Both the position numbers and the translations under genes were made by a program. A DNA stretch of 64,000 bases. It comes from Anaerocaecibacter muris (GTDB lineage: Bacteria; Bacillota; Clostridia; Christensenellales; Pumilibacteraceae). Location: positions 336,107 to 400,106 of the forward strand of contig NZ_CALPCE010000001.1 in assembly GCF_943192945.1 (NCBI RefSeq). The letters are read 5' to 3'. This document shows, piece by piece, positions 28,114 to 36,626 of the stretch. The notes beneath the pieces are model-generated. The model was not told where the DNA came from and did not search any database. It saw nothing but the letters and a program-made list of their open reading frames with translations. Position 1 is the stretch's first letter. Each line of letters starts with the position of its first letter.

Positions 28114-28555
28114 CCCGTTCACGGCGGGACACCGCGACATAGCGCAACGCGCGGCGGGCGTGTTCGGCAATGTGACGGTCGCGGTCGCGAGCGATACGGG
28201 CAAGACGGCGCAACCGCTCGACGTGCGGTTAAAGATAGCGACGGAATCGATTGCGGATATAAGCGGCGCGACTGCGGAAGCGTTTTCGGGATTGCTGTCC
28301 GACTATCTGTCGGCAAAAGGCGATTGCGTGATAGTGCGCGGCGTGCGCAATGCCCGCGACGCGGATTACGAACGCGACCTTGTGCGCGTTTACAAATCGT
28401 TATGCGGCAAGGACGCGGTGCTGTTCATAACGTCGGCGGATTTCGAGCATGTTTCGTCCACAGTCGTAAGGCAGTTGGCGGCGCTCGGCGGGTCGCTCGA
28501 CGGGTACGTTGCGTCGAGCGCGGCAAGCACGGTCGCGCTGTATTACGGCAAATAG
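28085..28555 (+). CDS. coaD: Phosphopantetheine adenylyltransferase
   Basis: CoaD joins ATP and 4'-phosphopantetheine to dephospho-CoA, the fourth step of CoA synthesis. From a GTG at 28085 the protein has 156 residues. The nucleotidyl-transferase motif TAGH is at 13-16, RGVRN at 85-89 and VSSTVVR at 123-129. The frame is open to 28064, but the GTG at 28085, five bases after GAGG, gives the family N-terminus MKAIFAGTFDPF. CoaBC, which makes its substrate, is also encoded in this window. Confidence 0.94.
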   Translation: MKAIFAGTFDPFTAGHRDIAQRAAGVFGNVTVAVASDTGKTAQPLDVRLKIATESIADISGATAEAFSGLLSDYLSAKGDCVIVRGVRNARDADYERDLVRVYKSLCGKDAVLFITSADFEHVSSTVVRQLAALGGSLDGYVASSAASTVALYYGK

Positions 28556-28574
28556 TCAGGGTAACGGAGGCGGT

Positions 28575-29039
28575 ATGAAAGAACAAGCGGACGCTTTGGA
28601 TATTTTGGAGCAGTTGCGCGGCGAACTGGAAAACGGTCACGGCTTTTTCGCGAAAAAGCCCGATATACCTTTGTGCATAGATTTGTGCAACAAGCTCGCG
28701 CGAGTGTTGCCCGACAGCATGAGCGAAGCCGATTACGTCAAGCAAAAGCGCAAGGAAATTTTGGCTAACGCCGACGTTGTTGCTAAAAACACGATACGCG
28801 CGGCGGAAGAACAAGCCAACAAGCTCGTATCGGAATCGGAAGTTGTCAAAAGCGCGCAAACCGCATCCAAACAGATTATAGAAAACGCGTATGCGCAGTG
28901 CGACAATCTTATACTGCGCACAAAGGCGCACTTGGACAACCTTTTCAAGGAAACGGAAAACTTTTTGTGTTCCACGCTGTCCGTGGTGCGAACAAACAGA
29001 GAGGAATTGCGCGCCGCGCTCACCGACGGAAAAAAATAA
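28575..29039 (+). CDS. Coiled-coil protein of the family found after coaD in Clostridia, function unknown
   Basis: A 154-residue soluble, strongly helical protein. It begins ALDILEQLRGELENG, a segment seen in a conserved clostridial family encoded next to coaD and often labelled ATPase or ATP synthase subunit b-like, though no nucleotide-binding motif is present. Residues 60-140 form a charged coiled coil (KQKRKEILANADV, AAEEQANKLVSESE). The ATG follows GGAGG. It is probably cytoplasmic and may be a scaffold similar in shape to DivIVA; that is inference. Confidence 0.72.
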   Translation: MKEQADALDILEQLRGELENGHGFFAKKPDIPLCIDLCNKLARVLPDSMSEADYVKQKRKEILANADVVAKNTIRAAEEQANKLVSESEVVKSAQTASKQIIENAYAQCDNLILRTKAHLDNLFKETENFLCSTLSVVRTNREELRAALTDGKK

Positions 29040-29052
29040 TAACGGAGCGATA

Positions 29053-30087
29053 ATGATCGTAAAGATAAAACCCGTGCCTACCGCGGAGGAGCTTAAAACG
29101 CTTTTGCCGCTGTCGGACGGGCTGAAAAAACAACGATTGGACTTTGTCGAAAGTATAGAAAACATCTTATCGGGTCGCGACAAACGAAAACTGTTTATAG
29201 TCGGTCCGTGTTCGGCGGACAATGTGTCCGCGGTGTGCGAATATGCCGAACGCCTTGCGCGCGTCGCAAGGCAAATAAAATCGGTCGCGCACGTCGTAAT
29301 GCGCGCATACACCGGCAAGCCGAGGACGCGCGGCGACGTATATGCGGGCATGATACATACGCCCGATCTCGAAACGGGCATTACGGACATAAGCGCGGGG
29401 CTTTTCGCGGCGCGCTCGTTGCATTTAAAGATAGCCCAAGCGTGCGGACTTTTTACCGCCGACGAAATATTTTATCCGAGCGCGACAGCTTTTACCGACG
29501 ATATAACGGCATACTTGACCGTGGGCGCGCGGTCGGCGCAAGACCCGTTGCACAGATACGTTGCGAGCGGCGCGGACGTGCCCGTCGGTGTTAAAAACCC
29601 GTTGCACGGCGACGTTTACGACTTGGCGGACAGCGTGTATTCGGTGGGCATATCCAACGAATTTATGCTCGACGGATTTCAGGTGCGTACAGGCGGAAAC
29701 AAGTATGCGCACGCAGTACTCCGCGGCGCAGTGGATCGGCGCGGCAACAACATAGCAAATTACGGTTACGATTGCGTTATGAAGTATTGCGAGGCGTGCG
29801 CCGCGCGCAACGTCGATAACGGGTGCGCGATAATCGACGCGGGGCATGCCAACAGCGGCAAGAACATATCGAAAGTAAGCGGCATTGTGACGGACGTGCT
29901 CGACCGCTGTCGGGCTTCCGCCGATTACAATAGCGTTGTAAAAGGCTTTATGATAGAAAGCTATATAGAGGACGGCTGTCAGCCGCCGCGCGGCGGCGTT
30001 TACGGCAAGTCCGTAACAGACCCGTGCTTGGGCTGGAAGGCTGCCGAAAAACTGTTGCTGTCCGCGGCGGACAAAATCGTAATTTAG
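29053..30087 (+). CDS. 3-deoxy-7-phosphoheptulonate (DAHP) synthase, class I
   Basis: DAHP synthase joins phosphoenolpyruvate and erythrose 4-phosphate in the first step of the shikimate pathway. The 344-residue protein resembles the AroF/AroG/AroH type: GPCSADN at 51-57, KPRT at 89-92, VGVKNPLHGD, the metal-binding DAGHANSGK, and ESYIEDGCQ. Several normally constant positions differ, for example KPRTRGDVYAG in place of KPRTTVGWKG. The ATG at 29053, 14 bases after the preceding gene, has GGAG upstream; the frame is open further upstream but without support. No other aromatic pathway gene is near. Confidence 0.85.
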   Translation: MIVKIKPVPTAEELKTLLPLSDGLKKQRLDFVESIENILSGRDKRKLFIVGPCSADNVSAVCEYAERLARVARQIKSVAHVVMRAYTGKPRTRGDVYAGMIHTPDLETGITDISAGLFAARSLHLKIAQACGLFTADEIFYPSATAFTDDITAYLTVGARSAQDPLHRYVASGADVPVGVKNPLHGDVYDLADSVYSVGISNEFMLDGFQVRTGGNKYAHAVLRGAVDRRGNNIANYGYDCVMKYCEACAARNVDNGCAIIDAGHANSGKNISKVSGIVTDVLDRCRASADYNSVVKGFMIESYIEDGCQPPRGGVYGKSVTDPCLGWKAAEKLLLSAADKIVI

Positions 30088-30188
30088 CGCGGTATGCGAA
30101 CGCGCGGGCGCGCAGATTGCGGAATTTGGTCGTAAACGGTCGTGATAGGTCGATATTGATAAAAGGCGTTTTCGCTCGCTTGTGAGTG

Positions 30189-30197
30189 TGCTATACT
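30189..30197 (+). promoter_or_regulatory. Extended -10 promoter before the orphan gene at 30222
   Basis: TGCTATACT (30189-30197) is an extended -10 element; the -35 region is weak (TTTTCG at 30169-30174). It lies 24 bases before the ATG with AAGGAGG between them. Confidence 0.4.
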
Positions 30198-30221
30198 GCT
30201 TGTACATCAAGGAGGCACATT

Positions 30222-30620
30222 ATGGCAAGAAACACGGGCGAACTGAAAAAACGGTGCTGGCTGGCGAAACAGCGGCTCAAAATGGGTTATTGGGAATCGC
30301 TCAAACGCGAAAAGCAACAGGTCGAGGAAAGCGGAACGGTTACGGGCAGTGCGCTTGCCGCAGAGTTTGCAAGGGTAAGAATGCGCCGCGACGCGGAGGT
30401 CGCCTCGGTAGTGCCGTCGGCGGCGGACGAGCGTATGTACCGCAAAGTGTGCGATATACTGGACAGCAACGAAGTCGCGTTAAATCCCATAGGTCAGCTT
30501 ATCGATCGCGATCTGTACGACGGCTTGGACGCGGCGGCAAAACAAAGATACGTGCTCGAACTGTCGGATAAATTCCGCGAACTTAAAGAACGTTACTACA
30601 ACGAACGAACCGGAGCTTAA
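30222..30620 (+). CDS. Small basic hypothetical protein
   Basis: I do not recognise this 132-residue protein. It starts with a strong AAGGAGG site. The sequence is polar and helical, with a basic N-terminal third (residues 8-50, several Lys/Arg) and an acidic-basic mixed C-terminus ending LKERYYNERTGA. There is no signal peptide, membrane segment or cysteine motif. It ends 16 bases before pcrA and is probably co-transcribed with it, so a role linked to DNA repair is possible but not shown. Confidence 0.65.
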   Translation: MARNTGELKKRCWLAKQRLKMGYWESLKREKQQVEESGTVTGSALAAEFARVRMRRDAEVASVVPSAADERMYRKVCDILDSNEVALNPIGQLIDRDLYDGLDAAAKQRYVLELSDKFRELKERYYNERTGA

Positions 30621-30636
30621 GAGGAAACTTATAAAC

Positions 30637-32901
30637 ATGTACAATCCCGAAGAACTTAACGATACGCAAAAGCACGCCGTGCTCGACACGGAAGGCGCGG
30701 TTTTGGTGACTGCGGGCGCGGGTAGCGGCAAAACGCGCCTGCTCACGCACAGAATAGCGCACTTGATAAAAGATTTGAACGTGCCGCCTTACAATATTCT
30801 TGCCATTACGTTTACCAATAAAGCGGCTAACGAAATGCGCACGCGGTTGGAAGGCATGCTCGAATCGATAGACGGTATATGGATATTTACGTTCCATGCC
30901 GCGTGCGTTCGCATACTTCGGCGGTTTATCGACAGAATAGGATTCGATAAAAACTTCACCATTTACGGCGAAGCGGAAACAAAAGCAGTCGTCAAGCGCA
31001 TTTGCAAAGAACGCGAGCTAAACGACGATATGGTCAAACGCATACTGTCCGAAATATCCAACGCAAAAAACAGGGATATTTCGCCCGATAATTACGAATC
31101 GGTTTATAAGTTTGCGCAGGACTCGGAAGAAATTGCAAAGGCGTATTCTATGTATCAAGCCGCGCTCAAAGCAAATAACGCGCTCGATTACGACGACTTG
31201 CTGTTGCAAACTTTGCATTTGTTAAAAAATTGCGCCGAGGCGCGCGAATTTTATCAGGACAAGTTCCGATACATACATATCGACGAGTTTCAGGATACTA
31301 ACGTCGTTCAGTACGATATTGCAAAAATTCTTGCGGGCAAGCACGGAAATATCTTTGCAGTCGGCGACGAGGATCAGTGCATTTACACATGGCGCGGCGC
31401 GGACATTAAAAACATTTTCGCGTTTCAGAACGACTTTAAATGCCGACTGTACAAGCTGGAACAAAACTACCGTTCCACGTCCAATATTTTGGAAGTCGCC
31501 AATAAAATTATCAAAGGCAATATTCAGCGGCTCGACAAAAAACTGTACACCGAAAACGGCAACGGCGACAAGGTCGTATGTTTCGGCGCGGCAACGGAAG
31601 GTTTTGAAGCGGACTATGTCGTCAAAACCATTTACGAACTGATTTACGAGGGCGAATATAATTATTCGGACTGCGCCGTGCTGTTGCGGCTTAACGCGTT
31701 GACCCGACCGTTTGAAGAACGGTTTTTGCAGTACGGCATACCGCATAAGGTTTACGGCGGGTTTAAGTTTTACGACCGCAAGGAAGTTAAGGACGTTTTG
31801 GCTTACGCTCGGCTTGCGGCGAACCCCGCCGACGACGAAGCGTTGTATCGCATTATAAACTTTCCGCGCCGCGGGATAGGCGAATCGTCGATAGAAAAAA
31901 TGCGCGCGTATTCGGCGGAAAAAGGAATAAGCGCGTTTGAAGTAGCGACGCACGCGCAGGATACGCCGTTCCCGTCCGCGCTCAAAACCAAGCTCGACGA
32001 GTTCGGCAAAACGCTTATCGGTTTGCGCAACGCGGCAAGCGGCGAAGTGACCGAGTTTTTTAAATATTTGCTGTTCGGCGTTTTGAACGTCGTAAACCTG
32101 TTTTCGGACAACGACGACGACAGGGCGCGTTTGGAAAACATAAACGAGCTTGTCAACTCTGTGCGCGAGTTTGACAAAAACAACGCGGGCGCGTCGGTTG
32201 CCGATTACTTGCAAACGGTGTCGTTGTACAGCGACACTGACGACATAAACGGCGACAACGCCGTAACGCTCGCCACAGTGCACAGCGCAAAGGGTTTGGA
32301 GTTTCCAGTCGTGTTCGTCGTCGGTTTGGAGGACGGTATTTTCCCGTCCATGCGCATGAACGAAAATTCTTCCAATCATATCGAGGAGGAGCGCAGACTG
32401 ATGTACGTTGCGGTCACGCGCGCGCGCAAGCGGCTGTTCCTCACGTACTCGAAGGCGCGGTTTTTGTACGGCGAAACGCAGTATAAAATACCGTCGCGGT
32501 TTTTGTCGGAATGCGGTTTGGTCGAACGGCAGTATAATCCCGCCGGCGCATATACGAGCAGTCCGTCGTATCGCGGCGTATCCGGTTTTGCGCGGAGTTC
32601 GGACAACTTGCAATCGGCAAAGCCGATTAAACAGTTTGACGGCGGGGAAAAATTTGCGGGTACGTACAAAAGCGGATTTTCTAAACCCGCGGAAAAGCCT
32701 GCGGCGGCATCCGTCGGCGCAACGTCCGACAAGTCCGATTTTACGGTCGGCGCGGCGGTCATGCACAAGCGTTTGGGCAAGGGCAAAATAATAGGACTGG
32801 AAAACATGGGCGACAGCCTTTATGCAAAAATAGATTTCGAGCGCGGCGGCGTAATGCTGTTGGCGGTCGATTTTGCGCCGTTGACGGTAATCAAGGGGTG
32901 A
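30637..32901 (+). CDS. pcrA: ATP-dependent DNA helicase PcrA (UvrD family)
   Basis: PcrA is the 3'-5' helicase that removes proteins from DNA and helps repair and plasmid replication. The 754-residue SF1 helicase has motif I AGAGSGKT at 26-33, motif II DEFQDTN, motif III GDEDQCIYTWRGAD, motif IV QNYRS, motif V TVHSAKGLEFPVVF and motif VI YVAVTRARKRL. The C-terminal 150 residues include a low-complexity stretch and end with a Tudor-like segment (AAVMHKRLGKGKIIGLE), as in other PcrA. It is followed by ligA, the usual order in Bacillota. Confidence 0.96.
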   Translation: MYNPEELNDTQKHAVLDTEGAVLVTAGAGSGKTRLLTHRIAHLIKDLNVPPYNILAITFTNKAANEMRTRLEGMLESIDGIWIFTFHAACVRILRRFIDRIGFDKNFTIYGEAETKAVVKRICKERELNDDMVKRILSEISNAKNRDISPDNYESVYKFAQDSEEIAKAYSMYQAALKANNALDYDDLLLQTLHLLKNCAEAREFYQDKFRYIHIDEFQDTNVVQYDIAKILAGKHGNIFAVGDEDQCIYTWRGADIKNIFAFQNDFKCRLYKLEQNYRSTSNILEVANKIIKGNIQRLDKKLYTENGNGDKVVCFGAATEGFEADYVVKTIYELIYEGEYNYSDCAVLLRLNALTRPFEERFLQYGIPHKVYGGFKFYDRKEVKDVLAYARLAANPADDEALYRIINFPRRGIGESSIEKMRAYSAEKGISAFEVATHAQDTPFPSALKTKLDEFGKTLIGLRNAASGEVTEFFKYLLFGVLNVVNLFSDNDDDRARLENINELVNSVREFDKNNAGASVADYLQTVSLYSDTDDINGDNAVTLATVHSAKGLEFPVVFVVGLEDGIFPSMRMNENSSNHIEEERRLMYVAVTRARKRLFLTYSKARFLYGETQYKIPSRFLSECGLVERQYNPAGAYTSSPSYRGVSGFARSSDNLQSAKPIKQFDGGEKFAGTYKSGFSKPAEKPAAASVGATSDKSDFTVGAAVMHKRLGKGKIIGLENMGDSLYAKIDFERGGVMLLAVDFAPLTVIKG

Positions 32902-32905
32902 AAAT

Positions 32906-34843
32906 ATGAGCGGTAACGATAGAATGACGGAGCTTGTAAAAAAGCTCAACGAACTTGCGTACAGATATTACGTGCTCGACGAGCCGACCGTGTCCGATAA
33001 GGAATACGACGCGCTGTACGACGAGCTTGTGCGGTTGGAAGCGCAATCGGGCGTTGTGCTTGCCGATTCGCCGACAAAGCGCGTCGGCGGCGAGCCGTTA
33101 AAGCAATTTACGCCGCACACGCATATACGCAGGCTGTACAGCCTTGATAAATGCAACAGTTTCGACGAACTGCGCGCATGGTTTGATAAGCTGAAAACCG
33201 CGCTCGGCTATGCGCCCGCTTGCACTCTGGAATACAAGCTGGACGGGCTTACTATATGTTTGACGTACCGCGACGGCGAGCTTGTAACGGGCGCGACGCG
33301 CGGCAACGGCGAAGTCGGCGAAACCGTTACCGAGCAGGTCAAAACCATTAAGTCCGTGCCGCTCGGCATTTCGTTCAAAGGCGAAGCGGAAATTCAGGGC
33401 GAGGGCATAATGCGCATTAGCGCGCTGGAAAAATATAACGCGACGGCGGCTGTGCCGCTTAAAAATCCGCGCAACGCCGTTGCGGGCGCGATACGCAATC
33501 TCGACGCAAAGGAAACGGCAAAGCGCAATCTCGACGTGTTTTTCTATAACGTCAACTATATGGACGGCGACGTAAAGCTGTCGCAAACGGAGCAGATAGA
33601 ATTCCTTAAAGACAACCGCTTTAAAACGGGCATTTGCTTTGTGTCGGACGATATAGAGGCAATTATCGCAAAGATACAAGAAGTGGACAGAGCGTCGCTC
33701 GACTTTGCGATTGACGGCATGGTCATTAAGGTGAACGATCCCGCGGCGCGCGTCGCTATCGGGTATACCGACAAATTTCCAAAGTGGGCGATTGCCTACA
33801 AGTTCGAGGCGGAGGAAACCACCACGCTGTTAAAGGACGTTGCATGGCAGGTCGGACGGACGGGCAAGCTGACCCCGCTTGCATTGCTCGAACCTGTCGA
33901 GCTGTGCGGCGCGACGGTAAAACGCGCCACGCTCAATAATTACGGCGATATATGCCGCAAAGACGTTACAATAGGATCGCGCGTATTCGTGAGGCGAAGC
34001 AACGACGTTATTCCCGAAATTTTGGGCGTTGCCGAAACGGGCGACAATGCGCAAAAAATAGAAAAACCTACGACTTGCCCTTGTTGCGGTTACGAACTCA
34101 CCGAGGACGGCGCAAACCTGTTCTGTCAAAACTTTTACGGCTGCCGCTCGCAGGTCGTGGCGCGCGTCGTGCATTTTTGCGCCAAGGATTGCATGGACAT
34201 AGATGGCGTGAGCATAAAGACGGCGGAACAGCTTTACGATATTTTGGGCGTGCGTTCGGCGGCGAGTTTGTACGATTTGACTGCGGACGACCTAAAAAAA
34301 ATTGACGGGTTTAAGGATAAAAAAATAGCCAATTTTCTTGCCGCCGTACAAAAATCCAAGAGCGCAAGCCTTGCGCAGTTGATTAACGCGCTGTGTATCG
34401 ACAACGTCGGCAGAGTTATAGCGCGCACGCTTGCCGAGCACTTCGGGTCGATTGACGGGCTGATTGCGGCTACGGAAGAAGAACTTATCGCAATCCCCGA
34501 CGTCGGTGGGATCGTCGCTCAATCGATAATAGATTATTTTGCACGGCACGCCGACGTAGTGGAGCGGTATAAGCAGTTGGGGATAAACCCCGTGCACAAA
34601 AAACAAACGGGCGGAAAATTCGACGGCGTTAAGTTTGTGTTGACGGGCACGCTGTCCGAATTTTCGCGCGACGAGGCGCGACGGCTTATCGAAGCGGAGG
34701 GCGGTATCGTGCAATCCGCCGTGTCCAAGCAGACCGATATAGTGGTTGCGGGCGAAAGCGCGGGATCGAAGCTGAAAAAAGCGGAAGCGCTCGGAAAAAA
34801 AATTATCGACGAAACACAGTTTAAAAACATGCTAAACACTTGA
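32906..34843 (+). CDS. ligA: NAD-dependent DNA ligase LigA
   Basis: LigA seals nicks in DNA using NAD. The 645-residue protein shows the N-terminal NAD-binding Ia domain, the adenylated lysine Lys111 in the KLDG motif, the OB fold, a zinc finger with CPCC, FCQN and YGC cysteines near 393-415, helix-hairpin-helix repeats, and a C-terminal BRCT domain from about 570 (GVKFVLTGTLSEFSRDEA). AAGGGGTG precedes the ATG. It is slightly shorter than average but complete. Confidence 0.96.
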   Translation: MSGNDRMTELVKKLNELAYRYYVLDEPTVSDKEYDALYDELVRLEAQSGVVLADSPTKRVGGEPLKQFTPHTHIRRLYSLDKCNSFDELRAWFDKLKTALGYAPACTLEYKLDGLTICLTYRDGELVTGATRGNGEVGETVTEQVKTIKSVPLGISFKGEAEIQGEGIMRISALEKYNATAAVPLKNPRNAVAGAIRNLDAKETAKRNLDVFFYNVNYMDGDVKLSQTEQIEFLKDNRFKTGICFVSDDIEAIIAKIQEVDRASLDFAIDGMVIKVNDPAARVAIGYTDKFPKWAIAYKFEAEETTTLLKDVAWQVGRTGKLTPLALLEPVELCGATVKRATLNNYGDICRKDVTIGSRVFVRRSNDVIPEILGVAETGDNAQKIEKPTTCPCCGYELTEDGANLFCQNFYGCRSQVVARVVHFCAKDCMDIDGVSIKTAEQLYDILGVRSAASLYDLTADDLKKIDGFKDKKIANFLAAVQKSKSASLAQLINALCIDNVGRVIARTLAEHFGSIDGLIAATEEELIAIPDVGGIVAQSIIDYFARHADVVERYKQLGINPVHKKQTGGKFDGVKFVLTGTLSEFSRDEARRLIEAEGGIVQSAVSKQTDIVVAGESAGSKLKKAEALGKKIIDETQFKNMLNT

Positions 34844-34894
34844 AAACCGCGGCGAATTGTGTTACAATATTACAAGCCAAGGTTCGAGGTGAGC

Positions 34895-35770
34895 ATGAAA
34901 AGCATGACGGGCTACGGCAAGGGCGTCGCTGTCAAAGATAAGCGCACCGTGTCCGTTGAAATCAAATCTGTTAATAATAGGTTTTTGGAGGTTTCCTGTA
35001 AACTTCCCAAATCCTTGATGTATATCGACGACGTTATACAAAAAGCAATAAAGTCGTCGGTTTCGCGCGGCAGTTTCGACGTATATTTTTCTTACGAAAA
35101 TTTGTCCGACTCCGCCAAAAAAGTGACGGTAGATTGCGCGCTCGCCAAGGAGTATGTAGCGGCGGCAAAAGCGTTGCGCGCCGAATTCCGCTTGGAGGAC
35201 GACTATAACGTCACGGCGTTATTGCGCACACCCGAAGTGGTGTCTGTATCCGTGCCCGAAGACGATCGCGATTTGGTGTGCGAGCTTGCTCGCGTTGCTA
35301 CTGCGGACGCGCTCGAAAAACTTAACGTTATGCGCAAGACCGAGGGCGACGGGGTGCGCAAGGATTTGACGACATTGATAGGCAATCTTCAAAGCTATCT
35401 CGACAAAGCCAAGGCGCGCGCGCCGCAAGTGGTTGCCGATTACAAAAAGGGGTTGTGCGCGCGAGTAAAAGAATTGATGGACGGGTACGAACCGGACGAA
35501 GCGAAGTTATTAAACGAAGTCGCGTTTTTTGCGGACAAGGCGGATATAAACGAGGAAATTTCTCGACTGTATTCGCATATCGATCAGTTTAAAGCGATTT
35601 GCGACGAGAGCGTACCGCAAGGGCGCAGGCTCGATTTTCTGTCGCAGGAAATGGTGCGCGAGGTCAACACCATGGGCAGTAAGTCCAACGACATTACGCT
35701 TACGGGTTATGTCGTCGCAATGAAAAACGAAGTAGAAAAAATCAAAGAACAAATAAGGAACGTGGAATAA
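34895..35770 (+). CDS. YicC/YloC family endoribonuclease
   Basis: A 291-residue member of the YicC family, some of which have been shown to cleave RNA. It has the family start MKSMTGYGKG, the middle KSVNNRFLEV, and the C-terminal DUF1732 region EVAFFADKADINEEISRL, GRRLDFLSQEM and EVNTMGSKSND. The ATG at 34895 follows GAGGTGA; the frame is open to 34859 without support. Its stop overlaps the gmk start, the usual yloC-gmk-rpoZ order. Confidence 0.92.
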   Translation: MKSMTGYGKGVAVKDKRTVSVEIKSVNNRFLEVSCKLPKSLMYIDDVIQKAIKSSVSRGSFDVYFSYENLSDSAKKVTVDCALAKEYVAAAKALRAEFRLEDDYNVTALLRTPEVVSVSVPEDDRDLVCELARVATADALEKLNVMRKTEGDGVRKDLTTLIGNLQSYLDKAKARAPQVVADYKKGLCARVKELMDGYEPDEAKLLNEVAFFADKADINEEISRLYSHIDQFKAICDESVPQGRRLDFLSQEMVREVNTMGSKSNDITLTGYVVAMKNEVEKIKEQIRNVE

Positions 35771-36375
35771 TGGACAAAGGATTACTTGTGGTTATTTCGG
35801 GTCCGTCGGGAGCGGGCAAGGGCACAATCTATCAACGCGTTATCGAACGCACGGGCATGAAACGATCGGTGTCCGTAACGACGCGCAAGCCGCGCGAGGG
35901 CGAAGTCGAGGGCGTTAATTACTATTTCCGCACGGAAGAAGAGTATCAACAAATGATTGCGGCGGGCGAGTTTTTGGAAACCGCGGCGGTCTATAACAAT
36001 TTTTACGGCACGCCCAAAGCGCCCGTGTTTGAAAACCTCGACAACGGATACGACGTTCTGTTTGAAGTTGACGTGCACGGCGCAAAGTCGATAAAAAAGA
36101 AATATCCCGAAGCGATTGCGATATTCGTAATGACACCCGATTTTGAAACTCTGGAACAGCGTTTGCGCGGCAGAGGTACGGAAAGCGAGGACAGTCTTAA
36201 AACGCGTTTGGGCGCGGCAAAGCGCGAGCTCGGCAAGTACGAAATGTTCGATTACATAGTGTTCAACGACGACGCGGAACAAGCGATTGGCGACGTTCTC
36301 GACATAATCAACGCCGAAAAACGCAAAGTAAAAAACAACGTGTCGGTTATAAAACAACTGTTGGGGCAAAATTAA
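35770..36375 (+). CDS. gmk: Guanylate kinase
   Basis: Gmk phosphorylates GMP to GDP. The 201-residue protein has the P-loop GPSGAGKG at 11-18 and the GMP-binding SVTTRKPREGEVEGVNYYF near 34-52. The ATG overlaps the TAA of the preceding gene by one base. It is followed by rpoZ. Confidence 0.96.
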   Translation: MDKGLLVVISGPSGAGKGTIYQRVIERTGMKRSVSVTTRKPREGEVEGVNYYFRTEEEYQQMIAAGEFLETAAVYNNFYGTPKAPVFENLDNGYDVLFEVDVHGAKSIKKKYPEAIAIFVMTPDFETLEQRLRGRGTESEDSLKTRLGAAKRELGKYEMFDYIVFNDDAEQAIGDVLDIINAEKRKVKNNVSVIKQLLGQN

Positions 36376-36421
36376 ATTATCCCGAACAAAACGAAATTAC
36401 ATCTTAAAGAGGTATTAAAAT

Positions 36422-36619
36422 ATGTTAGTAGATCCGCCTATCGATAAACTTGTGGAAACTGTGGGTAACAAATACGCGCTCGTCGGAATTTTGGGCAAGC
36501 GCGCTCGCACGCTCATGGACAAACGTCACGATTATTTGGAGCAGGAAGGCATCAATCCCGTTTCTCTCGCCGCAAAGGAAGTGTGCGAGGGCAAGATAGA
36601 GGGCGTTGAGGAAGGCTGA
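36422..36619 (+). CDS. rpoZ: RNA polymerase subunit omega
   Basis: Omega assists assembly of RNA polymerase. The 65-residue protein opens MLVDPPIDKLV, contains KYALVGILGKRAR and the PVSLAAKEVCEGKIE end, all typical of the short Gram-positive form. AAAGAGGT precedes the ATG. It lies between gmk and coaBC, its usual place. Confidence 0.93.
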   Translation: MLVDPPIDKLVETVGNKYALVGILGKRARTLMDKRHDYLEQEGINPVSLAAKEVCEGKIEGVEEG

Positions 36620-36626
36620 TAGGTTT

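Noticed and set aside
30182..30571. Alternative + strand frame overlapping the orphan gene at 30222
   Set aside because: The strong AAGGAGG site serves the ATG at 30222; the alternative frame has an Arg/Gly-rich shadow composition.
31222..32949. Minus-strand open frame of 575 codons over pcrA
   Set aside because: Antisense shadow of a certain gene, rich in Arg/His/Cys as expected from reversed codons.
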